The notes beneath the pieces were generated by a model. The model ran no database searches. It was not told the DNA's origin and was given only the letters and a program-made list of their open reading frames with translations. The translations under genes were made by a program, and so were the position numbers. Below, piece after piece: positions 1 to 7,666 of a stretch of 41,767 bases of DNA. The stretch comes from JACOXT01 sp964372855 (GTDB taxonomy: Bacteria > Patescibacteriota > Microgenomatia > Levybacterales > UBA12049): the NCBI GenBank assembly GCA_964372855.1, contig CAYJRY010000006.1, positions 1 to 41,767 of the forward strand. The letters are read 5' to 3'. Within the stretch, counting starts at the first letter, position 1, and each line of letters begins with the position of its first letter.

Positions 1-384
1 GGATTTGTATTCCATGAAATAAAGGAAAGATATGGATAAAAACTAAAATAGCTATAACAAAATTTTAAAGAAAAGAAGATGTTTTTGTAAAAGATAATGA
101 AAGCATGAAAATAGAAAAAGAAATTAAAACATAACTAAATACGGAAATTCTTTAAAGAATCACAAATAAATCGTTTTCAATTTCAAAATTAATAGTAAAT
201 TGCGGAATTCTTTAAAAGTTAATTAGAAAAAGAAAAATATTAAATGAAATAATATATGAAGATCTCTTTTTCTTTTTGATCAAAATTTAGATAAGATTGC
301 TATTACTTAAGATGGTTATAAACAGATGTATAAAGAATGTTCATCTACCAATAACCCACGTGGCCATTAAAACAGATAATCAGA
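1..384. other. AT-rich gene-free stretch
   Basis: I see no coding frame here. The + strand is very A/purine-rich and stops are frequent in all frames. A near-identical 14-15 base word (CGGAA, optional A, TTCTTTAAA) occurs at 142-156 and 203-216, about 61 bases apart. No tRNA fold, terminator or clear promoter was recognised. It lies downstream of the minus-strand gene ending at 385. Confidence 0.5.
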
Positions 385-1743
385 TTACCGATGATAAATT
401 CGTGCATTGGATGTAAAATTTTGCACTTGGTTTTTGGTATTAGAAGGGAAAATTTCAACTTTTATTTTATTAACATCAACTACTTGTGCAAGTAATACCC
501 CTAATACTTTTTGTTCATCTGTCTTGGTAATTATAGGGCTTTGAGAGTCATAGCCTTTTTCGCGGCTCATATCTATAAGCGCAGTAATTTCATATTTCAC
601 CAAACCCTCCCCAACTCCAATATCTTTGAAATCAGGCGCATTTCCTTTTATGCCAAAAGGCGTTTTACCGCTCAGCCCACTATTGTAGCCCACTGAAACT
701 CTAAGTTGGTTTGGGTCTATAAAGTCATAGACAAAAGCTATATGTCCCTCCCAATACGGACAAGGGAAATTTCCGCATTGTTTGGGTGCTACTTTTTCAT
801 CTCTAAAACCATTTGTCCCCTCCTCAAACCAATTTCCAACAAGCTTCCCCTCGATATCAAAATCAATTTTTCCACCCCGCGGTTTTAAAGTTCTTGGATT
901 TTTGGCCATAATTTGTGTTTTCAATGGCTCTTCAAAATAGTCAAAACCCGAAACAGAGTGAATTCGCCAATTTTCACCTTTATAACTTTCTTGATTCAAA
1001 TAGCCTTTATTTACAACTGTCAAATCAACAGTCACCCAACCCAAAAGTCCAAATGTCCATGCTGTTCCGAGTTTTTGTCCTGCTTTTATTGGTATACGAA
1101 TGGCTAGATTTTTGAATTGTCCGATTGTATCACTATCAAGCATTTTAAGTTCTTGACTTGATGCTAGCAAATCTTGTGCAAATTCTGTTAGATGAACAAA
1201 TCCAGTAAAAAGAGTACAAGAATGCTCAAGGTAAATATGATAATGTTTGGTTGGTGGATAACCAGGTGGAGGCGTATAAGGATGTTTTTCAACACCAACC
1301 AAAAATCCCGAAGCTGGAGCAAAAACTTCAACAGGTTTGGTTGTCGGGCTTGTTTTGTAATCAATTCCAGCATGATCCCCTGGAATTATGTGGCCTTCCC
1401 GAAGTTCTCCAATTGGCTCAACATAGGAAATATTTTTTATATCAATAGGCAGTGCGCTAAATTTTACTGATGGGATTTTCTGACATTTAGTCTGATTGTC
1501 TGGTGTACCCCAAAGTATTGGCCATTCAGACTGAGTAGTCATTTGCTTTCCGACTATATTTTTCCCAAGTTCTGTTAACTGACTGTCACTTCCTGATTTA
1601 GTATTTTGGTTAAATACTAAAATGATAAAAACTGTAAATACTAAAAATAAAATAGCAGAAAAAATTATAACTATTTGGCGATTCTTGAAATACTTAAGCC
1701 AAGGATTTTGCTGAACTTCTTTCTCCTCAATTTTTTCTTCCAT
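385..1743 (-). CDS. Membrane-anchored M23/LytM-like protein, probably non-catalytic
   Basis: The product has a short charged cytoplasmic N-terminus, one membrane segment (about residues 22-44 counted from this start) and a long outer domain. The block with HAGIDYKTSP, PVEVFAPASGFLVGV and FTGFVHLTE follows the LytM/M23 beta-barrel pattern (HxxxD, the A-x-G-x-V strand, then xHL). The late HxHF zinc motif of active M23 peptidases is not visible, so I infer a degenerate, binding-type domain. I chose the ATG at 1743 over an upstream TTG (1776) because an extended -10 (TGC TACAGT) ends six bases before it. Alternative: a divergent exported protein unrelated to peptidoglycan. Confidence 0.6.
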   Translation of the reverse strand: MEEKIEEKEVQQNPWLKYFKNRQIVIIFSAILFLVFTVFIILVFNQNTKSGSDSQLTELGKNIVGKQMTTQSEWPILWGTPDNQTKCQKIPSVKFSALPIDIKNISYVEPIGELREGHIIPGDHAGIDYKTSPTTKPVEVFAPASGFLVGVEKHPYTPPPGYPPTKHYHIYLEHSCTLFTGFVHLTEFAQDLLASSQELKMLDSDTIGQFKNLAIRIPIKAGQKLGTAWTFGLLGWVTVDLTVVNKGYLNQESYKGENWRIHSVSGFDYFEEPLKTQIMAKNPRTLKPRGGKIDFDIEGKLVGNWFEEGTNGFRDEKVAPKQCGNFPCPYWEGHIAFVYDFIDPNQLRVSVGYNSGLSGKTPFGIKGNAPDFKDIGVGEGLVKYEITALIDMSREKGYDSQSPIITKTDEQKVLGVLLAQVVDVNKIKVEIFPSNTKNQVQNFTSNARIYHR

Positions 1744-1749
1744 ATCATT

Positions 1750-1758
1750 ACTGTAGCA
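1750..1758 (-). promoter_or_regulatory. Extended -10 promoter, predicted leaderless start
   Basis: On the minus strand TGC TACAGT is followed by six bases and the ATG at 1743. This places the expected transcription start on the start codon. No Shine-Dalgarno sequence is present. Confidence 0.5.
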
Positions 1759-1805
1759 TATTTTTTCAAAAAGCAATATAGTAAAGTTATACTACGTGGC
1801 TTGCA

Positions 1806-1824
1806 CCCAACCTGCGAGGTCGGG
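1806..1824. repeat. Small GC-rich hairpin between genes
   Basis: CCCAACCT-GCG-AGGTCGGG forms an 8-bp stem, one pair being G:U on the minus-strand transcript, with a 3-base loop. It is GC-rich in an AT-rich setting and lies just past the VOC stop codon. It may act as a terminator, although no T-run follows on the minus strand, or it may be one more palindromic repeat of the kinds seen elsewhere in the window. Confidence 0.45.
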
Positions 1825-1834
1825 GTTTAGGTAA

Positions 1835-2209
1835 TTAGTTCTTGGTGCTCATATCATCCCAAGGGGACATCAGTTGGAAATAGTTTCCATCAGGATCAGC
1901 AAGTGTTGCGATCCATGCTCCTTGCAATTCGTATGGCTCTTTTATGACTTTTGCACCTTTGATTTTTTTAATTCTTTCAAATTCTTCTTTTACATCACTT
2001 GTTTCTAAATTTAAAATTATTCTTACTGGATCTTTGGATTTTCCTTTTGCTTCTGAATGCTCGCCGATTGTCAGATGTATATTTCCCACTTGCCACCCAC
2101 TCCAGGTTCCATCCTCCCAATCAGGAGCTTTTTGAAAAACTTTCTCGTAAAAAGTAGCCAACACTTTTGGCTGCATAGAGCCAATCATGATAGAACTTAG
2201 ATTTAACAT
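1835..2209 (-). CDS. VOC family (glyoxalase/bleomycin-resistance/dioxygenase-like) protein
   Basis: This is a single-domain 124-residue protein. It has the VOC layout: an N-terminal strand-helix unit (IMIGSMQPKVLATFYEKVF), a central strand with HLTIGEHSEAKG, a second unit (ILNLETSDVKEEFERIKK) and the typical end GAWIATLADPDGNYFQLMSP. The late Asp-Pro-Asp-Gly-Asn turn and following strand are family hallmarks. The substrate cannot be told from sequence; VOC members include glyoxalases, isomerases and antibiotic-binding proteins. A promoter (TTGTTT, 16 bases, TATACT) sits directly upstream, so this gene probably starts its own transcript. Confidence 0.85.
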   Translation of the reverse strand: MLNLSSIMIGSMQPKVLATFYEKVFQKAPDWEDGTWSGWQVGNIHLTIGEHSEAKGKSKDPVRIILNLETSDVKEEFERIKKIKGAKVIKEPYELQGAWIATLADPDGNYFQLMSPWDDMSTKN

Positions 2210-2215
2210 AATCCC

Positions 2216-2243
2216 AGTATAACAAAGAAATAAAAATAAACAA
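2216..2243 (-). promoter_or_regulatory. Promoter of VOC gene, leaderless type
   Basis: TTGTTT (2238-2243), a 16-base spacer and TATACT (2216-2221) with an upstream TG give an extended -10. Six bases separate the hexamer from the ATG at 2209. Confidence 0.55.
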
Positions 2244-2256
2244 GAGGTAATCGAAT

Positions 2257-2508
2257 TTATTTGTTATTATTTCCGAATAATCTTTGAAGTTTGGTTTTTA
2301 GTTTCGCGGATCGTTCCCCTACTTCAAGAAGTTTTTTCGTGATTTCCGGATCTTCTGGTCTTGTCTCCCACGCACCTTTTAGGGCTTGCGCCATTCTATC
2401 TTGGGATTCAATAATTTTTTGAAATATTTCCTCTATGGTAGGCATTCTACCGCCAAATTGTTTCATTATTTCTTCTCTTCTTTTTTTACTAAGCTTAACT
2501 TTTGTCAT
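2257..2508 (-). CDS. Small hypothetical protein
   Basis: An 83-residue, basic, probably all-helical protein (KKRREEIMKQFGGRMPTIEEIFQKIIESQDRMAQALKG). I do not recognise the family. There is no membrane segment or cysteine motif. The coding signal is credible: charged helix periodicity, an ATG start and no overlap with a better frame. A TATAAT-like box lies about 20 bases upstream of the ATG, so its leader would be short. It stands alone between the VOC gene and the divergent nuclease gene. Confidence 0.6.
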   Translation of the reverse strand: MTKVKLSKKRREEIMKQFGGRMPTIEEIFQKIIESQDRMAQALKGAWETRPEDPEITKKLLEVGERSAKLKTKLQRLFGNNNK

Positions 2509-2616
2509 TTTATCTTGTAATTAATAATTATAATATAACGAAATTTAAATCAAAACAATATGTGAATTTGTGAATTAATAAAAAGTAAAATATAATCACG
2601 CTGTAAATATTGAAAT

Positions 2617-3411
2617 ATGAACAAAGTGAAAGTAGGTGCGATATTTGGAGGACTTGTTATTCTGATTATTATTCTTATTAGGACTACGCAGGAATCTAAA
2701 ACCAATATCGAATCCAATCATGCAATTACAACACCAACTATCAAGGAACAATTGTCTAAAGCCCCAACCCGTATAGATACTCCTGCGACCTCCGTTCCTT
2801 CATCAAATAAAAAAGTTAAGGTCAAAGTTGAAAATGTTGTTGATGGCGATACTATAAAAATCGAGACAGGAGAAGTAGTTCGCTATATAGGAATTGATAC
2901 ACCGGAAACAGTTCATCCCAACAAACAAATTATGTGCTATGGCAAAGAAGCATTAGAAAGAAATTCAGAACTTGTTGATGGAAAAACTGTTGGACTTGAA
3001 AAAGATATATCAGAGACAGATAAATATGGCCGTTTGCTTCGTTATGTTTGGTTTGAAAATATTCTTATAAATGAACTTCTAGTAAGAGAAGGATATGCGA
3101 AATCAAGCACATATCCACCAGATGTAAAATATCAAGATCGGTTTGTAAAAGCAGAACAACTTGCAAAGGAAAAAGAAATAGGTTTATGGAGCAAGGAATG
3201 CTCTTCACAAAACACGACGAATTCCAAAATAGAGGGAAAAGTTTTTGGTGGAAATTCACAATCTGAGAATGGTAACTACACTTGCAACTGCAGCAAGACT
3301 TGCATGCAAATGTCTTCTTGCAATGAGGCGCAATATCAGCTCAATGTTTGCGGGTGTAAAGCAAGAGACGCTGACTCAGACGGAATAGCATGTGATTCAG
3401 ATTGTCAATAG
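2617..3411 (+). CDS. Secreted/anchored thermonuclease (SNase) with Excalibur domain
   Basis: A 264-residue nuclease with an N-terminal membrane/signal segment (residues 5-22). A low-complexity linker follows, then an SNase domain (about 68-195) and a cysteine-rich C-terminus (223-263). Residues matching the staphylococcal nuclease active site are visible: D78 in VDGDT, R89, D94-T95 in GIDTPE, E97 and R139 in DKYGR. The tail carries the Excalibur calcium-binding signature (cysteines plus DADSDGIACD). It should degrade extracellular or surface-captured nucleic acid, which fits nucleotide scavenging in an organism with reduced biosynthesis (inference). Transcribed alone; TATAAT at 2591-2596 gives a leader of about 13 bases. 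Confidence 0.9.
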   Translation: MNKVKVGAIFGGLVILIIILIRTTQESKTNIESNHAITTPTIKEQLSKAPTRIDTPATSVPSSNKKVKVKVENVVDGDTIKIETGEVVRYIGIDTPETVHPNKQIMCYGKEALERNSELVDGKTVGLEKDISETDKYGRLLRYVWFENILINELLVREGYAKSSTYPPDVKYQDRFVKAEQLAKEKEIGLWSKECSSQNTTNSKIEGKVFGGNSQSENGNYTCNCSKTCMQMSSCNEAQYQLNVCGCKARDADSDGIACDSDCQ

Positions 3412-3876
3412 AAAACAGCTCTTGGAGCTTGCCTGACTTGAGAATAAATATTTCTTTCTTTATTTCTAATGGAGAAAAAATAAAGATTTAATGCAAAAAC
3501 TAGAAATCCAGTACCTATGCCGAGTTGGGTATTATAAAACAAAATGTTATATATCGCAACAAAAATTATTGATGAAATGGGGTACGGATCTCATTATAGC
3601 TAGCTATTATAGCAGACTTATTCAAGTTTTAACGCTGTTGTGGGACGAAATTATCTTGAGGTACTTTGATACACCTCCTTGAAGTCCTTTTTGAAATGAA
3701 CCACCATTCTGTGATCCGCCAAGACTCGGTGAGGCAACCTCGCCATTAAATTTGTTTTTAGCAGTTGAAATAAAGGATCAAGCTGAAGTCTCAAGACTTT
3801 CGCTCATGGTAAACTAGATTTTTGTTTTTTGAGGAATTTGCAAGTGTTTTTGTTGTAGTATGCTATAATCAGCCAT
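3412..3876. other. Gene-poor stretch with possible broken minus-strand frame
   Basis: No convincing intact gene is seen. On the minus strand a frame from an ATG near 3808 reads about nine codons to a TGA. It then continues open for roughly 50 codons (with EVASPSLGG and NGGSFQKG) to a stop near 3630. This looks like an inactivated short gene or a spurious frame. A plus-strand 63-codon frame at 3491-3682 has no family resemblance and no start signal, so I leave it out. The right end holds the promoter of the sigma gene. Confidence 0.3.
3861..3869 (+). promoter_or_regulatory. Extended -10 promoter of sigma factor gene, leaderless
   Basis: TGC TATAAT is a perfect extended -10 (hexamer 3864-3869). 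Seven bases separate it from the ATG at 3877, so transcription should begin at or one base before the start codon. A TTGCAA at 3838-3843 is spaced too far (20 bases) to be a good -35, which suits an extended -10 promoter. Confidence 0.65.
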
Positions 3877-5214
3877 ATGGCTGTAGAGAGAACATTTGGA
3901 CGGCCAGAAAAACATCTTACAAATAACCCTAAAAATCATTTGGAGTCAAATCCAAACGGAAGCATGACTCCTGAAAAAATTGAATTGGACTTATTCCCTG
4001 AAGACCTTGAAATTCAAGATGTCCCAGATCTTACGCAAGAAGCTGATGAAGATTTATTTGAAGATAAAAGCTCATTCAGTATTTTACAAAAATATTTGAA
4101 TGAGGCTAAAAAACATCCATATCTTTCACAAGAGCAAGAACAAAGTTTAGCAAAACAAAGCTTTACTGGTAAGCTTGCTCTACGAAACCTACATAAAATA
4201 GTTGATTTACTACCTCCTTCTCTTAAATCGGATGTCGAAACTATCTTAAATAAAGTTAGACCTATAAAACTATTAAGTTCTTTAGAATCCGCAATTTCTG
4301 AGAAAAAATCAATTTTAAATAAAGAAAAAGTAAGAGAAGATCTTGAAGAAGATAACGAAAAAAAAGACACTTCTTTTGAAGAATCTTTTCTTGAGGATGT
4401 TAGCGCCAATGATCGTATGATGGATGAGAAATTAAGTAAATTTAAAGATATTCAAGACAACAATCTTAAAAAAGAAGTCTTAGATCTTACTCAGGAACAA
4501 CTCTTTCTTTTTTTTATGGGAGAAAAAGCAATCGACCAGCTTATTCAATCTAATTTGTACCTGGTGTACTCAATAGCAAAAAAATATATAGTACAAGAAC
4601 ATTCTATTACGGATCTTATTCAAGTCGGAAATTTGGGCCTCATTGAAGCAGCCATTAAATTTGATCACAGAGGAACTAGGTTCTCAACTTATGCCACATG
4701 GTGGATAAAACAATCAATTAATAGAGCGCTTAATGTAAGTCATAACATCAATATACCAGATTATATAGCTGTAAAGATCAATAGAATAAGAAAAAGGAGA
4801 CATTTTTTGGAACAACAAAGAGATCAAGCTCTTCGACTTGATGTAGTAGCAGAAGAAATGGGTAGCTCAGATTTAATTATCCAAGCAATTAGATTAAGGA
4901 ATACACATTCACTTAGCTTTAAGAAGGAAGGTGACAGAAAAGATCTTGGAGAAAAAACTGCTATTTATAATCCTGATTACGATGAAGCTGCTAATTTAAG
5001 TTTCAGGAAAAATATTGTTAGAGAGAACTTAGATAAATTACCTGCGCGTCTTAGATTAGTTTTGATTCTTCGATTTGGTATCGGTGACGATAGACCTCGT
5101 ACTTTAGAAGAGATAGGAAATGAATTAGGGGTAACAAGAGAAAGAGCGAGACAACTTGAAACGAAGGCCTTAAAATATCTTAAGCGTGAACTACGTTATT
5201 ATATAGAAAAATAG
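3877..5214 (+). CDS. rpoD: RNA polymerase sigma-70 factor, RpoD/SigA type
   Basis: A 445-residue sigma factor. The acidic N-terminal part (1-65) precedes a region 1.2-like helix (FSILQKYLNEAKKHPYLS). A charged, low-complexity insert follows (about 140-185). Region 2 begins near residue 220, with the core-binding/-10-reading block LIQVGNLGLIEAAIKFD then RFSTYATWWIKQSI. Region 3 follows. Region 4 (from about 390) contains LRFGIGDDRPRTLEEIG and the helix-turn-helix LGVTRERARQLETKAL. Full regions 2-4 and the WWIKQ/RFSTYA motifs point to the primary sigma family. Whether this is the housekeeping factor or a paralogue cannot be told from one window. The DUF362 gene follows immediately, with its promoter inside the end of this gene. 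Confidence 0.93.
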   Translation: MAVERTFGRPEKHLTNNPKNHLESNPNGSMTPEKIELDLFPEDLEIQDVPDLTQEADEDLFEDKSSFSILQKYLNEAKKHPYLSQEQEQSLAKQSFTGKLALRNLHKIVDLLPPSLKSDVETILNKVRPIKLLSSLESAISEKKSILNKEKVREDLEEDNEKKDTSFEESFLEDVSANDRMMDEKLSKFKDIQDNNLKKEVLDLTQEQLFLFFMGEKAIDQLIQSNLYLVYSIAKKYIVQEHSITDLIQVGNLGLIEAAIKFDHRGTRFSTYATWWIKQSINRALNVSHNINIPDYIAVKINRIRKRRHFLEQQRDQALRLDVVAEEMGSSDLIIQAIRLRNTHSLSFKKEGDRKDLGEKTAIYNPDYDEAANLSFRKNIVRENLDKLPARLRLVLILRFGIGDDRPRTLEEIGNELGVTRERARQLETKALKYLKRELRYYIEK

Positions 5215-5216
5215 TG

Positions 5217-5222
5217 TATATT
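5217..5222 (+). promoter_or_regulatory. Possible internal -10 for DUF362 gene
   Basis: TATATT directly after TG, overlapping the end of the sigma gene, lies six bases before the ATG at 5229. It matches the leaderless spacing seen at other unit heads in this window. Confidence 0.4.
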
Positions 5223-5228
5223 AAGCTC

Positions 5229-6125
5229 ATGAAAGATAAAGTTGTATTAGTAAGAGGATCTGATAGACGGGAGATGGTGCGGGAGGCTCTAACTCTTCTT
5301 GGGGATGAATTCAAAAAAAAGATTAAAAATGCAAAAAAAATTTTTATTCATCCAAATCTCGTCAATTATACCAATCCAAATGCCTGCACTCATCCTGACT
5401 CGGTTCGCGGCGTTTTGGACCATATTTCCTTAATTAGAGGAGATAAAATTCTCATAGGAGATGCTGGATACCACGATACCAAAAAGGCTTTTAAAGTTTT
5501 AAATTACCCAACCCTTGCCCGCTCCGGCAATATCAAGCTTATTGACCTTAATGATGATAAAACAATTAAAAGCTTTGCATATACGCAAGATCTTAAAAAG
5601 AGGCCAATTGGATTTTCAAAAACAGTTTCCGATTCAGATTTTATTATCGTTGTTGTCCCTGCAAAAATGCATAGTTACTATACTGTTTCTCTATCTCTCA
5701 AAACTCATATTGTTGGTTCACAAATTGTCCCAAAATCTCCTTTTGGAATACATGCCAGATGGCCGTGGGTGCATACTGGCTACAAAAGCGCTCATATGAC
5801 ACTTTCGGATGTTTATCATGATCACAAAGCGCACTTGGCTATAATTGATGGGACACAAGCGATGCAAGGAAATGGACCATCAAGTGGCGAAACTATAAAT
5901 CTTGGATGGATTATTGCGTCTTTTAATCCAATTGCCGCGGATCTTTTGGCAACATATCTTATGGGTTTTGAACCTAAAGATATTGGATATTTATATTTTC
6001 TTTATAAAAAAGGTTTAACATCAATAAACATAAAAGATTTGGAAATTGTTGGAGCAGATCCGAAAAAACTGAGAAGAAAACTACTACCACCAGATTCCTA
6101 TCCTGAAATACTTAATTGGAGATAA
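5229..6125 (+). CDS. DUF362 domain protein
   Basis: A DUF362 protein of 298 residues. Family features are IHPNLVNYTNP followed by THPDSVRGVLDHI, a GDAGYHDTKKAFKVLNY segment, LIDLNDD, and SLSLKTHIVGSQ with a later H-rich loop. DUF362 proteins are often fused to ferredoxin domains; here there is no cysteine cluster, so no iron-sulfur centre. The biochemical role is unknown. I prefer the ATG at 5229 over the GTG at 5214, which overlaps the sigma stop codon, because MKDKVVLVRG aligns with the usual family start and a -10 box lies six bases upstream. Confidence 0.8.
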   Translation: MKDKVVLVRGSDRREMVREALTLLGDEFKKKIKNAKKIFIHPNLVNYTNPNACTHPDSVRGVLDHISLIRGDKILIGDAGYHDTKKAFKVLNYPTLARSGNIKLIDLNDDKTIKSFAYTQDLKKRPIGFSKTVSDSDFIIVVVPAKMHSYYTVSLSLKTHIVGSQIVPKSPFGIHARWPWVHTGYKSAHMTLSDVYHDHKAHLAIIDGTQAMQGNGPSSGETINLGWIIASFNPIAADLLATYLMGFEPKDIGYLYFLYKKGLTSINIKDLEIVGADPKKLRRKLLPPDSYPEILNWR

Positions 6126-6130
6126 AATGC

Positions 6131-6649
6131 TTAGCGTTTGGCGCTAATTGAAGCTCCTTGCTCAGCATTTAGAGCAGAAACAGTAACTCTACCATTTGCT
6201 GATTTATGGATGCTATATTTTGTAGTATTTCCTCCAATTACAGATGGATCAGAAGGAATTGAAACTAAATACTTTTCATTAAGTGTAAGTACCGATAGAT
6301 CTGTTAAACCCGTACATGTTCCTCCAGTTTTGCAAATCTCTGTATTTGAAGTTTCACCCTCTGTTTGTTCAATTGAGGCAGGCAAACTTCCATTGTTATC
6401 AAGCGAATATTGATAAACAGCATTAAGAATAGTATTAATATCTGATTTTCTCTGCGCGTTTCTTGTGTCGCCTAATTGTTTGGTGGGATTTATTGCCAAT
6501 ATTACAATTCCAGCTAAAATACCAATCGCGGCAACCACTAGTAAAATCTCAAGTAGTGTAAATCCAGCACCATTTTTGAACAATCCGATTCTTTTCCTAG
6601 ATATAGCTATTTTACTCAATTGGTGCTGGATAAAACCCTTATTTTTCAT
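6131..6649 (-). CDS. Type IV prepilin, major-pilin-like (copy 2)
   Basis: A 172-residue prepilin with the class III signal GAG/FTLLEILLVVAAIGILAGIV. Cleavage is expected after the Gly before Phe, and Glu5 is conserved. The mature part has the long N-terminal helix (INPTKQLGDTRNAQRKSDINTILNAVYQYSLDN) and a cysteine pair (EICKTGGTC) that may form the C-terminal loop. The leader is about 29 residues, much longer than the usual MKNKG-type leader. The extra part is encoded by an inverted repeat at 6562-6631. It is a tandem paralogue of the gene just upstream (one base between stop and ATG), with a near-identical first third at DNA level. It is the last gene of the pilus operon. Confidence 0.9.
   Translation of the reverse strand: MKNKGFIQHQLSKIAISRKRIGLFKNGAGFTLLEILLVVAAIGILAGIVILAINPTKQLGDTRNAQRKSDINTILNAVYQYSLDNNGSLPASIEQTEGETSNTEICKTGGTCTGLTDLSVLTLNEKYLVSIPSDPSVIGGNTTKYSIHKSANGRVTVSALNAEQGASISAKR
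6562..6631. repeat. Inverted repeat ATCCAGCACCA...TGGTGCTGGAT inside prepilin leader (copy A)
   Basis: Arms at 6562-6572 and 6621-6631 are exact complements with 48 bases between them. The element encodes IQHQ...NGAG in the prepilin leader. It matches the 70-base element at 7079-7148. It shares arms with elements at 13772-13853 and 27167-27189. Confidence 0.75.
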
Positions 6650-6650
6650 A

Positions 6651-7172
6651 TTATCGGGTCACAGTAATTGTCGCTCCCTGCTCTGCCATTGGAGCACAAA
6701 CAGTTACTCTATCGTCAGCTGTTTTTACAACAAAATATCCTGTTTGATTTGCTGTTGTTTCGCTTGGGTCTATTGGAATTGAAACAAGATATTTTGCACT
6801 GGCAGTTAGTACTGACAAATCAGTCAAACCCGTACATGTTCCGCCAGTTGTACATATTTCAGCGCCTGTATTTGAAGTAGCACACGCTCCGGTAGTTAAT
6901 GTAGGCAAACTAACATCTAGTGAATATTGATAAATAGCATTAAGTATTGTGGTTACATCTGATTTTCTCTGCGCGTTTCTTGTGTCGCCTAATTGTTTGG
7001 TGGGATTTATTGCCAATATTACAATTCCAGCTAAGATTCCAATCGCAGCAACTACCAGAAGCATCTCAAGAAGTGTAAATCCAGCACCATTTTTGAACAA
7101 TCCAATTCCTTTGCTAGATAAAACTATGTTACTCAAATGGTGCTGGATAAAGCCTTTTGAATATTTTGACAT
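6651..7172 (-). CDS. Type IV prepilin, major-pilin-like (copy 1)
   Basis: A prepilin with signal GAG/FTLLEMLLVVAAIGILAGIV, helix INPTKQLGDTRNAQRKSDVTTILNAIYQYSLD and cysteines in GACATS and EICTTGGTC. It should be the pilin assembled by the PilB/PilC pair upstream. I start it at the ATG at 7172 (MSKYSKGF), not at the upstream in-frame ATG at 7232, because TTGACA and TATAAT lie between the two. Its leader carries the same inverted repeat as copy 2. The two copies differ mainly in the C-terminal, surface-exposed part. Having its own promoter would allow major pilin to be made in excess over the minor pilins. Confidence 0.9.
   Translation of the reverse strand: MSKYSKGFIQHHLSNIVLSSKGIGLFKNGAGFTLLEMLLVVAAIGILAGIVILAINPTKQLGDTRNAQRKSDVTTILNAIYQYSLDVSLPTLTTGACATSNTGAEICTTGGTCTGLTDLSVLTASAKYLVSIPIDPSETTANQTGYFVVKTADDRVTVCAPMAEQGATITVTR
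7079..7148. repeat. Inverted repeat inside prepilin leader (copy B)
   Basis: Arms ATCCAGCACCA (7079-7089) and TGGTGCTGGAT (7138-7148) have the same size and placement as copy A in the downstream paralogue. The element encodes IQHH...NGAG of the leader. Copies A and B probably share one insertion followed by gene duplication. Confidence 0.75.
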
Positions 7173-7175
7173 AAT

Positions 7176-7207
7176 ATTATATTGAACAAAGATTTTTAAA
7201 ATGTCAA
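7176..7207 (-). promoter_or_regulatory. Probable promoter for the major prepilins
   Basis: On the minus strand TTGACA (about 7202-7207) is followed after 20 bases by TATAAT (7176-7181). That hexamer is only three bases from the ATG at 7172. With a 17-base spacer the -10 would be the weaker CAATAT, six bases from the ATG. Either reading gives a leaderless or nearly leaderless pilin mRNA. Confidence 0.45.
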
Positions 7208-7210
7208 GTA

Positions 7211-7666
7211 CTAAAAATCTTTTTCCTCCCATGTTGATACTATTATTTGCGGATTGATGGTTGTTATAGTTACCTCAAGCTTTCTCGTGATTGAGCCAAC
7301 CGTTCCTGATGACTGGATAGTTCTATTTTCGCCTGCTCCAGCAGTAACCGTATAGGTACAAGTACCCTGTCCAAGAGTCAGATTTCCAGTACCGGTAAAA
7401 GATGTATTATCCCTTATTTGCTGAAGCGCTTCCTCAGCACAAGCATTCGCAAGTCCCTTGGCTTGATTTGATTGATGTTGCGCAAAACTAGACCGAGAAG
7501 TACTCAAGCCCAATTGCAATAATGAAACGCCTATAACTGTCCCTATAGCTCCAACTATCAAAACACTTATTAAAGCAATATAACCACGCGATCCGAATAC
7601 GTTCCGAAAATTTAAACCATCCGAATGATCCGAAAGAGAATGATTAAACTTATCTTTTATAATCAT
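7211..7666 (-). CDS. PilX/GspK-like pilus assembly protein
   Basis: A 151-residue protein with a pilin-like membrane helix (GYIALISVLIVGAIGTVIGVSL) after a long, 27-residue leader. The segment FAQHQSNQAKGLANACAEEALQQIRDN is typical of PilX-like pilus proteins in candidate-phyla genomes. The normal Glu5 and FTLLE signature are absent, as in other PilX/GspK proteins that cap or prime the pilus. It lies between the minor and major pilins in the operon, and its start overlaps the end of the GxxExxY gene by 17 bases. It is probably a minor component (inference from position and N-terminus). Confidence 0.75.
   Translation of the reverse strand: MIIKDKFNHSLSDHSDGLNFRNVFGSRGYIALISVLIVGAIGTVIGVSLLQLGLSTSRSSFAQHQSNQAKGLANACAEEALQQIRDNTSFTGTGNLTLGQGTCTYTVTAGAGENRTIQSSGTVGSITRKLEVTITTINPQIIVSTWEEKDF

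Noticed and set aside
3491..3682. 63-codon plus-strand frame in the gap before the sigma gene
   Set aside because: No start signal, no family pattern, and a composition unlike neighbouring proteins. I treat it as chance.
3618..3810. tRNA or intact gene on the minus strand between nuclease and sigma gene
   Set aside because: A GGTTCATTTC-like run recalls a T-loop, but no acceptor or anticodon stems can be drawn, and the frame has an internal TGA. Listed only as a possible remnant.
4014..4409. 131-codon minus-strand frame within the sigma gene
   Set aside because: It is antisense to the charged low-complexity part of a clear sigma-70 gene; its Ser/Lys-rich translation is a mirror of that composition.
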